DNA of 64,000 nucleotides from Stutzerimonas xanthomarina DSM 18231. Lineage in GTDB: Bacteria > Pseudomonadota > Gammaproteobacteria > Pseudomonadales > Pseudomonadaceae. The stretch is taken from NCBI RefSeq assembly GCF_900129835.1, contig NZ_FQXA01000002.1:372001-436000 (forward strand), written 5' to 3'. The position numbers and the translations under genes are program-made. The notes under the pieces were generated by a model. That model saw nothing but the letters and a program-made list of their open reading frames with translations, searched no databases and was not told where the DNA came from. Shown in pieces: positions 9,111 to 17,995 of this stretch (its first letter is position 1; each line of letters opens with the position of its first letter).

Positions 9111-9851
9111 CTAGCTGCCCTGAAAGCTGAGCAGCAACACCGAATAGCCGACCGAACCGAGCAGGAAGGCACTGAAGCGGCTATCGCGCTCTTCGGGTAA
9201 TTCCTCTTTCAATACGTTCAGAATGATCGAGCCGCCTACAAACGCGGTCAGTGCCGAAACGGCGAGCTCCGAAACCTCCGTAGCGAGACCGAGCGTCCAA
9301 CCTGCAAGCGGCATCGCGGCGAGGAGCCAGCGACCGCGGCGCCTGAACAACCTCTTGTGGTCGTGTTGAAGGGCGAAGTCATTAACCAGAAAATGCAGGC
9401 CCATCGCGACGCAATAGAGTACCAGCGTAGTCAGGCTGCTGTTTTCACCCTGAATCAGCAGATAACCAATGAGGCCGTTGTAAACCGCGAATGCGCCGAT
9501 ATGCAGCCAGAACACACCCGCATGGGATTCGGCATTTTCCGGCAAGCGACGACGGTGTTCCTTGATCAGCCGTTCCAAGCCATAGAATGAGGCGAGGCCA
9601 AGCAGGGCCAGCAAGTAGACATGATGCTCCAGGTAACTGAGCACCCGGATATCACTGCCATCCATCACTGCCTGACTGCGCGCCAGTTCGGGCAGCAGAT
9701 GGACGAACACGTAAGCCACCGAAACGCCCCCAGCCATGGAAAGCCACCGGCTACGGGGCAGACTATTAAGCCTGCGCAAACGGCCTGCAAAAATATGAAC
9801 GGTAGCCAGAACAAGGGCGGCGACGAAGCTGGCAAACAAGAGTGACTCCAT
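9111..9851 (-). CDS. ZIP-like integral membrane protein
   Basis: 246 residues with about eight hydrophobic segments. Features resembling ZIP metal transporters are GGVSVAYVFVHLLPEL with a His and Glu in one helix, HFLVNDFALQHDH, and GGSIILNVLKEELPEE. These fit metal-binding positions in ZIP helices, but the match is by motif pattern only. It is transcribed away from gacA and converges on the thioredoxin-like gene. Substrate and direction are unknown. It may belong functionally to neither neighbour. Confidence 0.6.
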   Translation of the reverse strand: MESLLFASFVAALVLATVHIFAGRLRRLNSLPRSRWLSMAGGVSVAYVFVHLLPELARSQAVMDGSDIRVLSYLEHHVYLLALLGLASFYGLERLIKEHRRRLPENAESHAGVFWLHIGAFAVYNGLIGYLLIQGENSSLTTLVLYCVAMGLHFLVNDFALQHDHKRLFRRRGRWLLAAMPLAGWTLGLATEVSELAVSALTAFVGGSIILNVLKEELPEERDSRFSAFLLGSVGYSVLLLSFQGS

Positions 9852-10057
9852 GCATGGGTAACGATTTGATCATTACCAACGACTTCAGTCTGCGTTTTCG
9901 CGTTCACTCGGAAAGCTGCGTAAGTCGATTCGGTGATGTTAAAACGCCATGCTGCGATGTATGGTCTGGGTAATGCAGTATTTTTTTTGTTAAAGTTCGC
10001 CGCTTATGAAGCGAGCAGCCAGCCCAGCTTTGAATTTGCCTAGAAAGAGGTGTCTGC

Positions 10058-10702
10058 TTGATTAGGGGGCTTGTGGTCGATGACCACGATCTAGTGCGCA
10101 CAGGCATTTCCCGCATGCTTGCTGATATCGATGGCCTACAAGTGGTCGGTCAGGCGGAATCCGGCGAAGTAGCGATCAAGAAGTCTCGTGAGCTCAAGCC
10201 CGACGTCGTGCTGATGGACGTGAAGATGCCCGGTATCGGCGGCCTCGAGGCGACTCGCAAGCTGGTGCGCAGCTACCCCGACATCAAGGTTATCGCGGTC
10301 ACCATATGCGAGGAAGATCCCTTTCCAACGCGACTGCTTCAGGCCGGTGCAGCCGGCTACCTGACCAAAGGTGCCGCGCTGGAAGAAATGATTCAGGCGA
10401 TTCGTATGGTGTTCGCAGGCCAGCGTTACATCAGCCCTCAGATCGCCCAGCAACTCGCGTTGAAGTCATTTCAACCCAAGGTCAACGGCTCTCCTTTCGA
10501 TCTGCTCTCCGAACGGGAAATCCAGATAGCGCTGATGATCGCCAATTGTCAGAAGGTCCAGGCTATTTCCGACAAGCTCTGTTTGTCGCCCAAGACCGTC
10601 AACACCTATCGCTACCGCATCTACGAAAAGCTGTCGATCACCAGTGACGTCGAGCTTGCGTTACTCGCCGTTCGACACGGCATGGTCGACACCATCAATT
10701 GA
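10058..10702 (+). CDS. gacA: GacA, LuxR-type response regulator of the Gac/Rsm pathway
   Basis: 214 residues, starting at TTG with AGAGG upstream; a TTG start is known for gacA in pseudomonads. The receiver domain has the acidic pair Asp8/Asp9, phosphoacceptor Asp54 in VLMDVKMPG and Lys in YLTKGA. The C-terminal helix-turn-helix is [22 protein letters not shown]. GacA, phosphorylated by GacS, activates small RNAs (RsmX/Y/Z) that sequester CsrA/RsmA proteins. The adjacent uvrC, overlapping by one base, is the classic gacA-uvrC arrangement. The roughly 200-bp region upstream (9852-10057) holds no gene. Confidence 0.96.
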   Translation: MIRGLVVDDHDLVRTGISRMLADIDGLQVVGQAESGEVAIKKSRELKPDVVLMDVKMPGIGGLEATRKLVRSYPDIKVIAVTICEEDPFPTRLLQAGAAGYLTKGAALEEMIQAIRMVFAGQRYISPQIAQQLALKSFQPKVNGSPFDLLSEREIQIALMIANCQKVQAISDKLCLSPKTVNTYRYRIYEKLSITSDVELALLAVRHGMVDTIN

Positions 10703-12522
10703 TGAGCGGCTTCGATTCCTCAGCATTCCTGGCTTCTTGCAGTGGACGCCCCGGGGTCTACCGGATGTTCGATGCCGAAGCCAAACTGCTTTATGTAGGA
10801 AAAGCGAAGAATCTAAAAAAGCGCCTGGCCAGTTACTTCCGCAAGGTCGGGCAAGCGCCGAAAACCGCCGCACTCGTGGCCAGAATCGCGCAGGTCGAAA
10901 CGACGATCACGGCAAACGAAACCGAAGCGCTACTGCTTGAACAAACACTGATCAAGCAATGGCGACCGCCGTACAACATTCTGCTACGCGACGATAAGTC
11001 GTACCCCTATGTGTTTCTTTCGAGTGGTGATTTTCCTCGACTCAGCATTCACCGAGGCGCTAAAAAGGAAGTGGGTCGCTATTTCGGTCCCTATCCCAGC
11101 GCCGGCGCCATCCGCGAGAGCCTGAGCCTGTTGCAAAAGGCGTTTTTCGTGCGCCAGTGTGAGGACAGCTACTACCGCAATCGCACCCGCCCGTGCCTGC
11201 AGTATCAGATCAAGCGCTGCAAGGCTCCATGTGTGAATCTGGTGAATCCGGAGGAATATGCCGAAGACGTTCGTCATTCGGTCATGTTCCTGGAAGGGCG
11301 CAGCAATGCCCTCGCCGAGGAGCTTTCAAAGAACATGGAGAAGGCTGCGATGGCGCTTGATTTCGAGCGCGCCGCGGAGATTCGCGATCAGATCGGCATC
11401 CTGCGCCGCGTCCAGGATCAGCAGAGCATGGAAGGCGGCAGCGGCAATGTCGATATCGTTTCCTCCGTGGTTAGCCCGGGTGGCGCCTGTGTGCATCTGA
11501 TCAGCGTTCGCAGCGGCCGTGTATTAGGGAGCAAGAATTTTTTTCCTCAGGTTGCCATTGAGGAAAGCGTCAGCGATGTACTACAAGCATTCTTGGAGCA
11601 GTATTACCTCAGCTCCATGGAGCGTGATCTTCCATCCGAGCTGATCGTCAACGCCGTACATGAAGACTTCGAAACGCTGATCAGCGCGGTGGCCGAGCTT
11701 CGTGATGTGGAACTGACCATTACCCATCGTGTTCGCGGTACCCGGGCGCGCTGGCAGCAGCTGGCGCTGACCAACGCCGAACAGGCGCTCGGTGCAAGGC
11801 TGGCAAGCCGTCAGCACCTGGCCGCACGGTTCCAGGCACTGGCTGAGGCGTTGGATATGGATGAGCAGCCGAGTCGGCTGGAATGTTTCGACATCAGCCA
11901 CTCCAGTGGCGAAGCAACAGTCGCATCCTGTGTGGTGTTCGGCCCGGAAGGGCCACTGAAGTCCGACTACCGTCGCTACAACATCGAAGGCGTTATCGCC
12001 GGCGATGACTACGCCGCGATGCACCAGGCGCTCTCGCGCCGCTTTAAGAAAGCAGCCGAGGGGGAGGGCAAGCTGCCTGACATCCTGCTGGTGGACGGCG
12101 GTAAGGGCCAGATGAACATGGCTCGCGAAGTGTTACAGGAGCTGGCGGTGCCTGACCTGATCCTGCTGGGGGTCGCCAAGGGTGTCACCCGCAAGCCGGG
12201 CCTGGAGACCTTGTATCTGAACGATGCAGCACATGAATTTACATTGCCGGGCGATTCACCTGCGCTCCATCTGATCCAACAGGTGCGCGACGAAGCCCAC
12301 CGCTTTGCAATCACCGGTCACAGAGCGCGAAGGAGTAAAGCGCGTACTACCTCGACGCTAGAGGGTGTGCCCGGCATCGGACCGAAACGCCGCCGAGAAC
12401 TGCTCAAGCACTTCGGTGGTCTTCAAGAACTCAGCCGTGCGAGTCTTGACGAAATCGCCAAGGCACCGGGTATCAGTAAAAAGCTTGCCGAGTCGATTTA
12501 TGCCGCTCTGCACAGTGAGTAG
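10702..12522 (+). CDS. uvrC: UvrC, excinuclease ABC subunit C
   Basis: 606 residues from the ATG that overlaps the gacA stop (TGATG); a TTG one codon earlier is also in frame. The order is GIY-YIG nuclease (GRPGVYRMF...[10 protein letters not shown], 3' incision), the UVR segment for UvrB contact around the residue-215 region, the RNase H-like 5' nuclease ([11 protein letters not shown] and a later DGGKGQ), and a C-terminal double helix-hairpin-helix ([19 protein letters not shown]). It makes both cuts in nucleotide excision repair with UvrB. Length and all catalytic parts look normal. Confidence 0.97.
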   Translation: MSGFDSSAFLASCSGRPGVYRMFDAEAKLLYVGKAKNLKKRLASYFRKVGQAPKTAALVARIAQVETTITANETEALLLEQTLIKQWRPPYNILLRDDKSYPYVFLSSGDFPRLSIHRGAKKEVGRYFGPYPSAGAIRESLSLLQKAFFVRQCEDSYYRNRTRPCLQYQIKRCKAPCVNLVNPEEYAEDVRHSVMFLEGRSNALAEELSKNMEKAAMALDFERAAEIRDQIGILRRVQDQQSMEGGSGNVDIVSSVVSPGGACVHLISVRSGRVLGSKNFFPQVAIEESVSDVLQAFLEQYYLSSMERDLPSELIVNAVHEDFETLISAVAELRDVELTITHRVRGTRARWQQLALTNAEQALGARLASRQHLAARFQALAEALDMDEQPSRLECFDISHSSGEATVASCVVFGPEGPLKSDYRRYNIEGVIAGDDYAAMHQALSRRFKKAAEGEGKLPDILLVDGGKGQMNMAREVLQELAVPDLILLGVAKGVTRKPGLETLYLNDAAHEFTLPGDSPALHLIQQVRDEAHRFAITGHRARRSKARTTSTLEGVPGIGPKRRRELLKHFGGLQELSRASLDEIAKAPGISKKLAESIYAALHSE

Positions 12523-12556
12523 AATCACCCTCTAAATCCGCGGACCAGTGGTATCG

Positions 12557-13114
12557 ATGAACATCCCAAACATTCTCACCGTGCTGCGCGTACTGCTGAT
12601 ACCGATCATCATCCTATTGTTCTATCTGCCTTTCCAATGGAGCTACCTGGCGGCGAGTGCGGTATTCGCAATCGCGGCCATCACCGATTGGCTGGATGGG
12701 TATCTGGCCCGCAAACTTCAGCAGAGCACGCCATTCGGCGCCTTCCTTGATCCAGTAGCCGACAAACTGATGGTGGCGGTGGCCCTGGTGCTGCTGGTTG
12801 AGGAACATTCGAACCTCTGGTTGACCTTGCCGGCAGCGATCATCATCGGCAGGGAGATCGTGGTGTCGGCTTTGCGCGAATGGATGGCAGAGCTGGGCGC
12901 CCGGGCACAGGTGGCGGTGTCCAATCTCGGCAAGTGGAAAACCGCAGCACAAATGGTGGCACTTATTATTCTGCTGGCCAATCCTCCGCTGACAACCGTC
13001 TGGGTTGGACTGGGTTATGCCTTGCTGATCGTCGCTGCAGGACTGACGCTGTGGTCGATGGTCAATTACCTGATGGCCGCGTGGCCCCATCTCAGCCCTA
13101 CGGAAAAGAAATAA
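12557..13114 (+). CDS. pgsA: PgsA, phosphatidylglycerophosphate synthase
   Basis: 185 residues from ATG 12557; a GTG three codons upstream is possible. The CDP-alcohol phosphotransferase motif is complete: [11 protein letters not shown], then [10 protein letters not shown], giving D-G-A-R-G-D-D. It joins CDP-diacylglycerol and glycerol-3-phosphate in the inner membrane, the committed step to phosphatidylglycerol and cardiolipin. Four to six hydrophobic helices are visible. It lies downstream of uvrC and just before the tRNA genes, the usual order in pseudomonads. Confidence 0.95.
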   Translation: MNIPNILTVLRVLLIPIIILLFYLPFQWSYLAASAVFAIAAITDWLDGYLARKLQQSTPFGAFLDPVADKLMVAVALVLLVEEHSNLWLTLPAAIIIGREIVVSALREWMAELGARAQVAVSNLGKWKTAAQMVALIILLANPPLTTVWVGLGYALLIVAAGLTLWSMVNYLMAAWPHLSPTEKK

Positions 13115-13135
13115 AAAACTTTTTTAATCAAGGGC

Positions 13136-13163
13136 TTGACGGGGCGTGCTGAAACTATAAAAT
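13136..13163 (+). promoter_or_regulatory. tRNA operon promoter
   Basis: TTGACG, a 16-base spacer and TAAAAT, followed by a GC-rich discriminator (GGCGCCC) 22 bp before tRNA-Gly. This is the usual form of a stringently controlled stable-RNA promoter. Confidence 0.75.
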
Positions 13164-13184
13164 GGCGCCCGTCACCAAGACGAT

Positions 13185-13260
<76 letters not shown>

Positions 13261-13270
13261 GTTTGTTGAC

Positions 13271-13297
13271 GATGACGCCGCTGTATGCGGCGTCATC
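13271..13297 (+). other. Hairpin between tRNA-Gly and tRNA-Cys
   Basis: GATGACGCCGC, a TGTAT loop and GCGGCGTCATC form a perfect 11-bp stem in the 44-bp spacer, without a T run. It probably separates the two tRNAs for RNase processing rather than ending transcription. Confidence 0.7.
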
Positions 13298-13304
13298 GGT
13301 TTGA

Positions 13305-13378
13305 GGCCGGTTGGCAGAGTGGTTATGCAGCGGATTGCAAATCCGTGTACGCCGGTTCGATTCCGACATCGGCCTCCA
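13305..13378 (+). tRNA. tRNA-Cys (GCA), probable phage attachment gene
   Basis: A 74-base cloverleaf with encoded CCA. The anticodon loop TTGCAAA gives anticodon GCA, and the acceptor stem GGCCGGT pairs with ATCGGCC (one G-T). The integrase gene lies 99 bp beyond its 3' end, and everything to the right is phage. The 3' part of this tRNA or the bases just after it are therefore the likely attachment site (inference; the other junction is outside the window). Confidence 0.95.
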
Positions 13379-13384
13379 TTATCA

Positions 13385-13418
13385 AAGCCCCGCAGGCTCT
13401 AGCCTTCGGGGCTTTTTT
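13385..13418 (+). terminator. Intrinsic terminator of the tRNA operon
   Basis: AAGCCCCG...CGGGGCTT stem with an inner AGGCT/AGCCT pairing, followed by six T. It lies 6 bp after tRNA-Cys. It may belong to the phage side of the junction. Confidence 0.85.
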
Positions 13419-13436
13419 ATGTGCGCCGAAAATACC

Positions 13437-13471
13437 CGCGTTCCAAAACTTTTGGGTACGCGTCCCAAAAC
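13437..13471. repeat. Paired repeats near the int end, candidate integrase arm or core sites
   Basis: CGCGTTCCAAAAC (13437-13449) and CGCGTCCCAAAAC (13459-13471) match at 12 of 13 bases with a 22-bp period, one helical turn doubled. CCAAAACTTTTGG (13443-13455) between them is a palindrome. They lie in the 98 bp between tRNA-Cys and the int stop codon, where attP usually sits. Confidence 0.45.
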
Positions 13472-13476
13472 TCTCG

Positions 13477-14526
13477 CTATTTCGAAGGTTTCACGATGGC
13501 GCCGACTCGGCGATAAACCCTCTCGGTGATTTGCTCTTTTGTGTGGCCCAGCAGCATGCTGGCGTCGGTCAGATCTAAGATCTCGCTGGCCGCCTTGGGG
13601 CGTATGTCGCGAAACTGGAACTGGCGAATACGAACCGCTAAATCAGGATCGCCCTGTTCGTCCGCCGTTAGGGCTGCTGCGTTTCGAGCATCATCCCAAC
13701 GGTTGCGCAGCATGGCTCTCGATACGTGCAGGCCCCGCCTGTTGAGGATCAGAAAAGAAGAGGGGTGCCCCGCGTTACCTGCCGCGATGCGCTCGAGCAG
13801 GATCCCGAGTGAGTTCAGCTTGCCCTCAGATTGGGTCTGGATGCGTAGACGCTTGCTGGTCTTGCCCTGGCTTACAAGCAGGTGGCCGTCCACGACATCA
13901 TCGCGGCGCATGCTAAGTACGTCGGCCGGACGCTGCCCGGTGAGGTACGCCAGATCCATGGCGTCGCGCAATTCATGGCAGGCCGCTTTGTAAACGGCAC
14001 CCCACACGGCGTCGTTCGCGTAGTAATCGCGGACCTTCTCTTTGTTTTTGCGTACGCCCTGGCAGGGGTTCGCCTGCTGACACAGGCCCCATTCACGCGC
14101 GATGTTGAATACATGCGAGAGCAGCGCGATCTCCCGGTTAGCCCGGGTCTTCGCCGAGCGGGCGTCCCTGTATTGAGCGATCATCGCCGGCGTGATTGCT
14201 TCGATGGGCGCTTCATCGAAGACGGGCCGCAGCTTCCTGAGCTCTGCGGCGTTGTCCTGCTGGGTGCGGGGCGATTTGCCCGGGATGATGTCGCGCTCAT
14301 ATCGGTCGAATATGGCCTTCATCAGCTTCAGGTCGCCTGGCGCTTCGCGAGCTTCCAATTCCGCCCAGCGCAGGCGGGCCTTGTTCAGGTCGCCGCCCAG
14401 CGAAATGTCCTTTCCGTCAGGTCCGCGATAGAAAAAGCTGACCCAGACTTTGCCGTTTTTGCGTAGCCGAGAACGGCGATACATGTTGACGGGAAGGTTT
14501 CTGTTCTCGGGTTTACGCGGGCGCAT
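13477..14526 (-). CDS. int: Phage integrase (tyrosine recombinase)
   Basis: 349 residues with an N-terminal arm-binding domain (KNGKVWVSFFYRGPDGK), a core-binding SAM-like domain, and a catalytic domain. Catalytic residues visible are Arg in TGQRPADVLSMR, Lys in SQGKTSKR, RDIRPKAAS (the box II position with Arg where most family members have His), Gly-His in LLGHTKEQ, and Tyr338 in RVYRR. It performs integration and excision at the tRNA site. The stop codon faces the tRNA, so attP probably lies just beyond it. Confidence 0.93.
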   Translation of the reverse strand: MRPRKPENRNLPVNMYRRSRLRKNGKVWVSFFYRGPDGKDISLGGDLNKARLRWAELEAREAPGDLKLMKAIFDRYERDIIPGKSPRTQQDNAAELRKLRPVFDEAPIEAITPAMIAQYRDARSAKTRANREIALLSHVFNIAREWGLCQQANPCQGVRKNKEKVRDYYANDAVWGAVYKAACHELRDAMDLAYLTGQRPADVLSMRRDDVVDGHLLVSQGKTSKRLRIQTQSEGKLNSLGILLERIAAGNAGHPSSFLILNRRGLHVSRAMLRNRWDDARNAAALTADEQGDPDLAVRIRQFQFRDIRPKAASEILDLTDASMLLGHTKEQITERVYRRVGAIVKPSK

Positions 14527-14527
14527 A

Positions 14528-14764
14528 TCAACTCACTTTGGAAAAGTCGGGGGTCCATGCCTGCTTGGCCGGCGCGGACGGTGATGGTTCTGCTGAAGGC
14601 GCACCAAGCTGTTGGCGGGCGTACTGCCGACCTACTAGCGGGCGCCTGCCGCGGCTTTCGATGTAGTGCCAGCCGTGGCTAATGAGCCAACGGCGTTGCC
14701 ATGCTCGTGCCTGGTAGCCGGTGATCATCACCAACTCTTCATCGGAAAGAATTTCGCTTTCCAT
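14528..14764 (-). CDS. DUF4224 protein, probable excisionase-like int partner
   Basis: 78 residues from ATG 14764, chosen because GGAGGAG lies at the right distance upstream; the frame is open for 12 more codons. The core reads LSDEELVMITGYQARAWQRRWLISHGW and then GRRPLVGRQ, the DUF4224 pattern common next to phage integrases. It ends 1 bp before the int start, so the two are coupled. A directionality role is inferred from position and size. The C-terminal third is Ala/Pro/Ser-rich and probably unstructured. Confidence 0.7.
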   Translation of the reverse strand: MESEILSDEELVMITGYQARAWQRRWLISHGWHYIESRGRRPLVGRQYARQQLGAPSAEPSPSAPAKQAWTPDFSKVS

Positions 14765-14974
14765 TGGCAAATCTCCTCCCTCCCGCATTTCGGGTGGCAA
14801 GTTGTAGGTAGGGTTTGTATGGGGGTTGATTGGAGCCAGAAACCGACGATTGCTTACTCGAATAGGTCTAGCTGCACTTCAAATTCGGCCGCAGAGCGGC
14901 CGAGGTCTTGTTTCATCGGACGCCTTGCGCGCTATGCTCTCGCCTCGAATACAGAGTTCGTGAGGACATAAATA

Positions 14975-15604
14975 TTGGACAAGGTTGTGACGGCTGGCTG
15001 CGGGCTGCTACTGGCGCAAGGAATACTGATCGGCCTAGGGCTCGGTGTTGATGAGGGCGTCGCGCGAGCCGTAAAGTCGGGGCTGGAGATGACAGGATAT
15101 CTCGGCGGAGCGGTTACGGCAGTTATCGCCTGGCGGGCATTGACCGGCTGGCGAGAGCAAGTACGGCACACCGCCAGATACCAGGCCATGGTCCAACTGC
15201 GGGGCGCATTAGAAGGGCTTCGAGTTTTTCCAGAACACCTGAGCATCGCTAGGAGATGCCTACTGGCGAAGCTTCGTTCTGGAGGAGATAAGAATCAGAT
15301 ATTAGAGGATATGAAGGTAGAGAGTGACGCAACCTGGCGGCGTGCCATGGAGCGATACAGCGTCGCATGGCATGGCAGCAAACACTTCATTGCGAAGGCT
15401 GAAGACTTCCCAGGGGCAGCGGGTACCCTATACGATCAGTTTATCAGCATGGATTTCGAGCACGTCGCGATGTACTCCAACAGCCTCAGTGAGCTGGATC
15501 ACCTCCCTTTCGCGATAGAGAGCCGGCAAAAAATCAAAGAAACGCGGGCGTACTTGGAAGATCTTGGCAAGCAGATCGACGAGCTCTTGGCCGAAGTTGT
15601 TTGA
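14975..15604 (+). CDS. Membrane-anchored helical protein, unknown function
   Basis: 209 residues beginning with TTG; GAGG lies 11 bases upstream. Two hydrophobic segments at about residues 5-25 and 36-55 form a hairpin, followed by about 150 mostly helical, charged residues in the cytoplasm. I do not recognise the family. It is the first rightward gene after int and has its own intergenic region (14765-14974), so it may be expressed from the prophage independently. Two further genes at 16.3-17.4 kb share this anchor-plus-helical-domain plan. Confidence 0.65.
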   Translation: MDKVVTAGCGLLLAQGILIGLGLGVDEGVARAVKSGLEMTGYLGGAVTAVIAWRALTGWREQVRHTARYQAMVQLRGALEGLRVFPEHLSIARRCLLAKLRSGGDKNQILEDMKVESDATWRRAMERYSVAWHGSKHFIAKAEDFPGAAGTLYDQFISMDFEHVAMYSNSLSELDHLPFAIESRQKIKETRAYLEDLGKQIDELLAEVV

Positions 15605-15688
15605 CCGAGCAACGTCCCGCCTTTTCTCGGAACTGCTGCTTGGGTTGTCTGCTAGTTCGGGCAGACAGCTTATGACTAGGCTTTCTTG

Positions 15689-16045
15689 CTAGATCAGCTC
15701 ATCCAGCGTTGACCGGGGGCACAGCGTCCAAGGAACCTGGATCTTGTGCTCTGGTTCCTTGCAGTGCCAGGCTTGCTGGTAGAAGCAGCCATCTACCAGC
15801 TCGACCCCTTCAATGACGAAGGCCAGTGTGGCCATTCCGTCCAGGTTCACTTCATAGAGCCGTGGCAGCTCATCACGAAAGTGCGGCATCGCCTTGAAAA
15901 GGTATGCGGTTAGCGTCGGGCGACCGAGCGGCGTTAACTGGTCGACACGGATCTGCACGTCGCCATAGACACGCGGATACGCGTCCCGATCTCGTTGCGA
16001 CCGTTTCACCCCGAGCTCATACAGTGGCAGGATTTGGAAGAACAT
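15689..16045 (-). CDS. SOS-controlled small phage protein, candidate antirepressor
   Basis: 118 residues, soluble, family not recognised; residues 25-110 look like a compact alpha/beta domain (RVYGDVQIRVDQLTPLG, TLAFVIEGVELVDGCFYQQ). A LexA-type box lies 11 bp before the ATG. The prophage repressor lacks a self-cleavage domain, and a LexA-controlled antirepressor near int is how coliphage 186 (Tum) solves this. That role is therefore the leading hypothesis, but it rests on context only. The ribosome site is weak. Confidence 0.6.
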   Translation of the reverse strand: MFFQILPLYELGVKRSQRDRDAYPRVYGDVQIRVDQLTPLGRPTLTAYLFKAMPHFRDELPRLYEVNLDGMATLAFVIEGVELVDGCFYQQAWHCKEPEHKIQVPWTLCPRSTLDELI

Positions 16046-16056
16046 GGCTTAAAGAG

Positions 16057-16076
16057 TACTGGCTGGATGTACAGTA
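16057..16076 (-). promoter_or_regulatory. Candidate LexA (SOS) box
   Basis: On the minus strand TACTGTACATCCAGCCAGTA: TACTG and CAGTA form perfect arms around ten bases, matching CTG-N10-CAG with the extended TA flanks of the gamma-proteobacterial consensus. It sits between the start of the 118-residue gene and its upstream region, where LexA would block transcription. CAGAAT just upstream could be the -10. Confidence 0.65.
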
Positions 16077-16280
16077 TTCTGCCAATCAGGTCACCCCGCG
16101 TCGAGCGCCAGGTGTCGGTGGCCACAAACCGCCGACTTGCTACGCCGCTACCGCCTGCTGCGTTAGCGATGGATCGTTAGCATTCGCAATCGCAGCCCAG
16201 GGGTAGCGTTCTCATATTACTAATATCACCAGATCTTCTGTGTAAAATTATGGGAAGTGGAAAAGGGAGCAGGAAGCCAG

Positions 16281-16874
16281 ATGGCCATAGAAAACTCGAT
16301 CGTGACGATTCATCGAATACCAGAGATAACAATCAGCTCTGGAATGGATTGGATTAGTGTTGCCAGCTTCCTAATTACGGCCGTGATTGTCGTCGTCAGT
16401 GCTCGGGCAACGATCAAGGGGCATGAGAAGACCGTCTCCAGTCAGCAGGAGACGGCATTCAAACATTTTTTGAAGAGTAGCAGGCAAGGCTGGATAAACG
16501 AGTTAAGAGACACATGCTCTTGCTTCATTGCGGCTGCCCTAAATGTACAGAGATTGAATAATGTCCGCGAAGGGCAGTCGACTCACTTGACGAAACTATT
16601 TTCCATAGACCCAGCAGAACATGCAAAAGCTATATCGAGCTGGACGGGCGATCACGTTGCAGCGATTGCAGAACTCAACCGGTTAAAGGCAAAAATACAG
16701 TTGCTGTTAAACCCTCAAGAATTGGATGCAGAAAATCTCATGGTAGCCGTCAATTATGTGTCCGACGTATGCGACCAGGTTGGCGCCTCGGCTAGGATAC
16801 CTTGTGATGATGTAATTCGACTTTGCCAGGTCATTCTCAAGATTGAATGGGATAGAGCTAAGTCTGGTGAGTAG
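16281..16874 (+). CDS. Membrane-anchored helical protein, unknown function
   Basis: 197 residues from ATG 16281, preferred because AGGA precedes it; a GTG eight codons earlier is in frame. One strong transmembrane segment (residues 22-42) is followed by a long helical cytoplasmic part containing RQGWINELRDTCSCF. The DNA is clearly AT-richer than its surroundings, suggesting recent acquisition. It is the first of two similar genes in a row. No function is assigned. Defence or superinfection exclusion is possible for such prophage accessory genes. Confidence 0.65.
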   Translation: MAIENSIVTIHRIPEITISSGMDWISVASFLITAVIVVVSARATIKGHEKTVSSQQETAFKHFLKSSRQGWINELRDTCSCFIAAALNVQRLNNVREGQSTHLTKLFSIDPAEHAKAISSWTGDHVAAIAELNRLKAKIQLLLNPQELDAENLMVAVNYVSDVCDQVGASARIPCDDVIRLCQVILKIEWDRAKSGE

Positions 16875-16947
16875 GCGTTTTTATTGGCACGGTATTGAGC
16901 ATAGTAAGTTGGGATGCTAAATCGACGCTTTTAATGGGAGCCTATAA

Positions 16948-17418
16948 ATGGAAAGTTGGGTGCCGCTAATTGTTGCGTTCGTTGGTGTGGTTTTTGGATC
17001 ATATTTCGCTTTCAGCCGAACGAAGCATGAGAAGCTCTGGATTGATCGGTATAACCGAATTTGTTCAGCGCTGGAAAAAGCAAATCTGTTGCATCGTTAT
17101 TTCACAGCTCGCTCGAATGGGGAAGCCCAAATGACTGGACTTACAGCATACGAGTATGAGCAGCTAGATAGCAGCTGGCCGGCTGCTCGACACAACCTTG
17201 GCCATGAAATAACAATGATAAGAATGCTTTTTTCCGCGCGCCAAGTCAGCTCCGCGGTAGCCGCGTGGGATAACCTTGAAAAAGAAATGTTTATGCTATT
17301 GGAACTTACCCCTGGGTACGATTTCGACGTTCAGTTTCGAACCCTCTCCGATGCCGCTATGCAATTAGAAGAGGCACTCATATTGCTCGCGCGGAAAGGT
17401 TGCTTGAAACCGTGGTAA
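16948..17418 (+). CDS. Membrane-anchored helical protein, unknown function
   Basis: 156 residues: an N-terminal transmembrane segment at residues 4-22 with the short tail outside, then a helical cytoplasmic domain (KLWIDRYNRICSALEKANLLHRYF...). GGGAG precedes the ATG. It shares layout and AT-rich composition with the gene before it, 73 bp away, so the pair may act together. I do not recognise the family. Confidence 0.65.
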   Translation: MESWVPLIVAFVGVVFGSYFAFSRTKHEKLWIDRYNRICSALEKANLLHRYFTARSNGEAQMTGLTAYEYEQLDSSWPAARHNLGHEITMIRMLFSARQVSSAVAAWDNLEKEMFMLLELTPGYDFDVQFRTLSDAAMQLEEALILLARKGCLKPW

Positions 17419-17459
17419 TCCACCTGTAGATGGGCGCTTCACGCACTCGGATTATGTAT

Positions 17460-17994
17460 TTATGCCGCCCCTGCCTGCTGCCCGGCCTCGAGCAGATCAA
17501 ATAGCCCAAGCATGCTCATTTTTTCACCCGCCTTTGAGGTAGATGACCGTGGGATCGTCCACCTCTTCGAAAAGACGAATGAAACGGACACTAATGCTGA
17601 GCATCGCCGCGTCGCGGTAGAACTCTTGGCGCACGCCCAGCGGGATGTGATCAGGGCCATCCCACCGACCAGCTCACGCGCGCTGCTGATCCTTCAGGAG
17701 AGGGTGGAAGACGCTTGGCTAGACGTTTAAACCTTGTGACTCGGCCAAGCGAACCTTGGCGCGCAGAATGGCCACGGGCTGTTCCGGGTGCAGGCCGGCC
17801 TCCATAGCTGGATGCAGCGAGTTATCAGTGAGGAAATCAGGTGATGGCCTGGTGGCTTCAGGTTCGCTGCCCGATGGAATCGTGAGACCAACCGCAATGC
17901 GTACCCAGCCGCGGATACCGCAAGTACAAGCTGGCGAAGCTGTGGACGATGGGCTACTACTTGGTGACCGGTAAGCGCCGGACAAGGAGGTTCT
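17460..17994. pseudogene. Mosaic zone with remnants of small genes
   Basis: Three fragments with protein-like codon use but no convincing starts. (1) Minus strand 17673-17524 reads ...LGVRQEFYRDAAMLSISVRF... to a stop, with only a GTG at 17634 as possible start. (2) Minus strand, ending at 17719, has a C-terminus PDFLTDNSLHPAMEAGLHP... whose upstream part loses coding character. (3) Plus strand, ending at 17996, has a C-terminus YRKYKLAKLWTMGYYLVTG... with no start. A 19-codon ORF (17519-17460, minus) follows (1) immediately. These look like tails of genes cut by recombination. Confidence 0.4.
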
Positions 17995-17995
17995 G

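Noticed and set aside
15904..16206. Plus-strand 100-codon frame over the SOS-box region
   Set aside because: Arg/His-rich antisense-like composition and no ribosome site. The minus-strand gene fits better.
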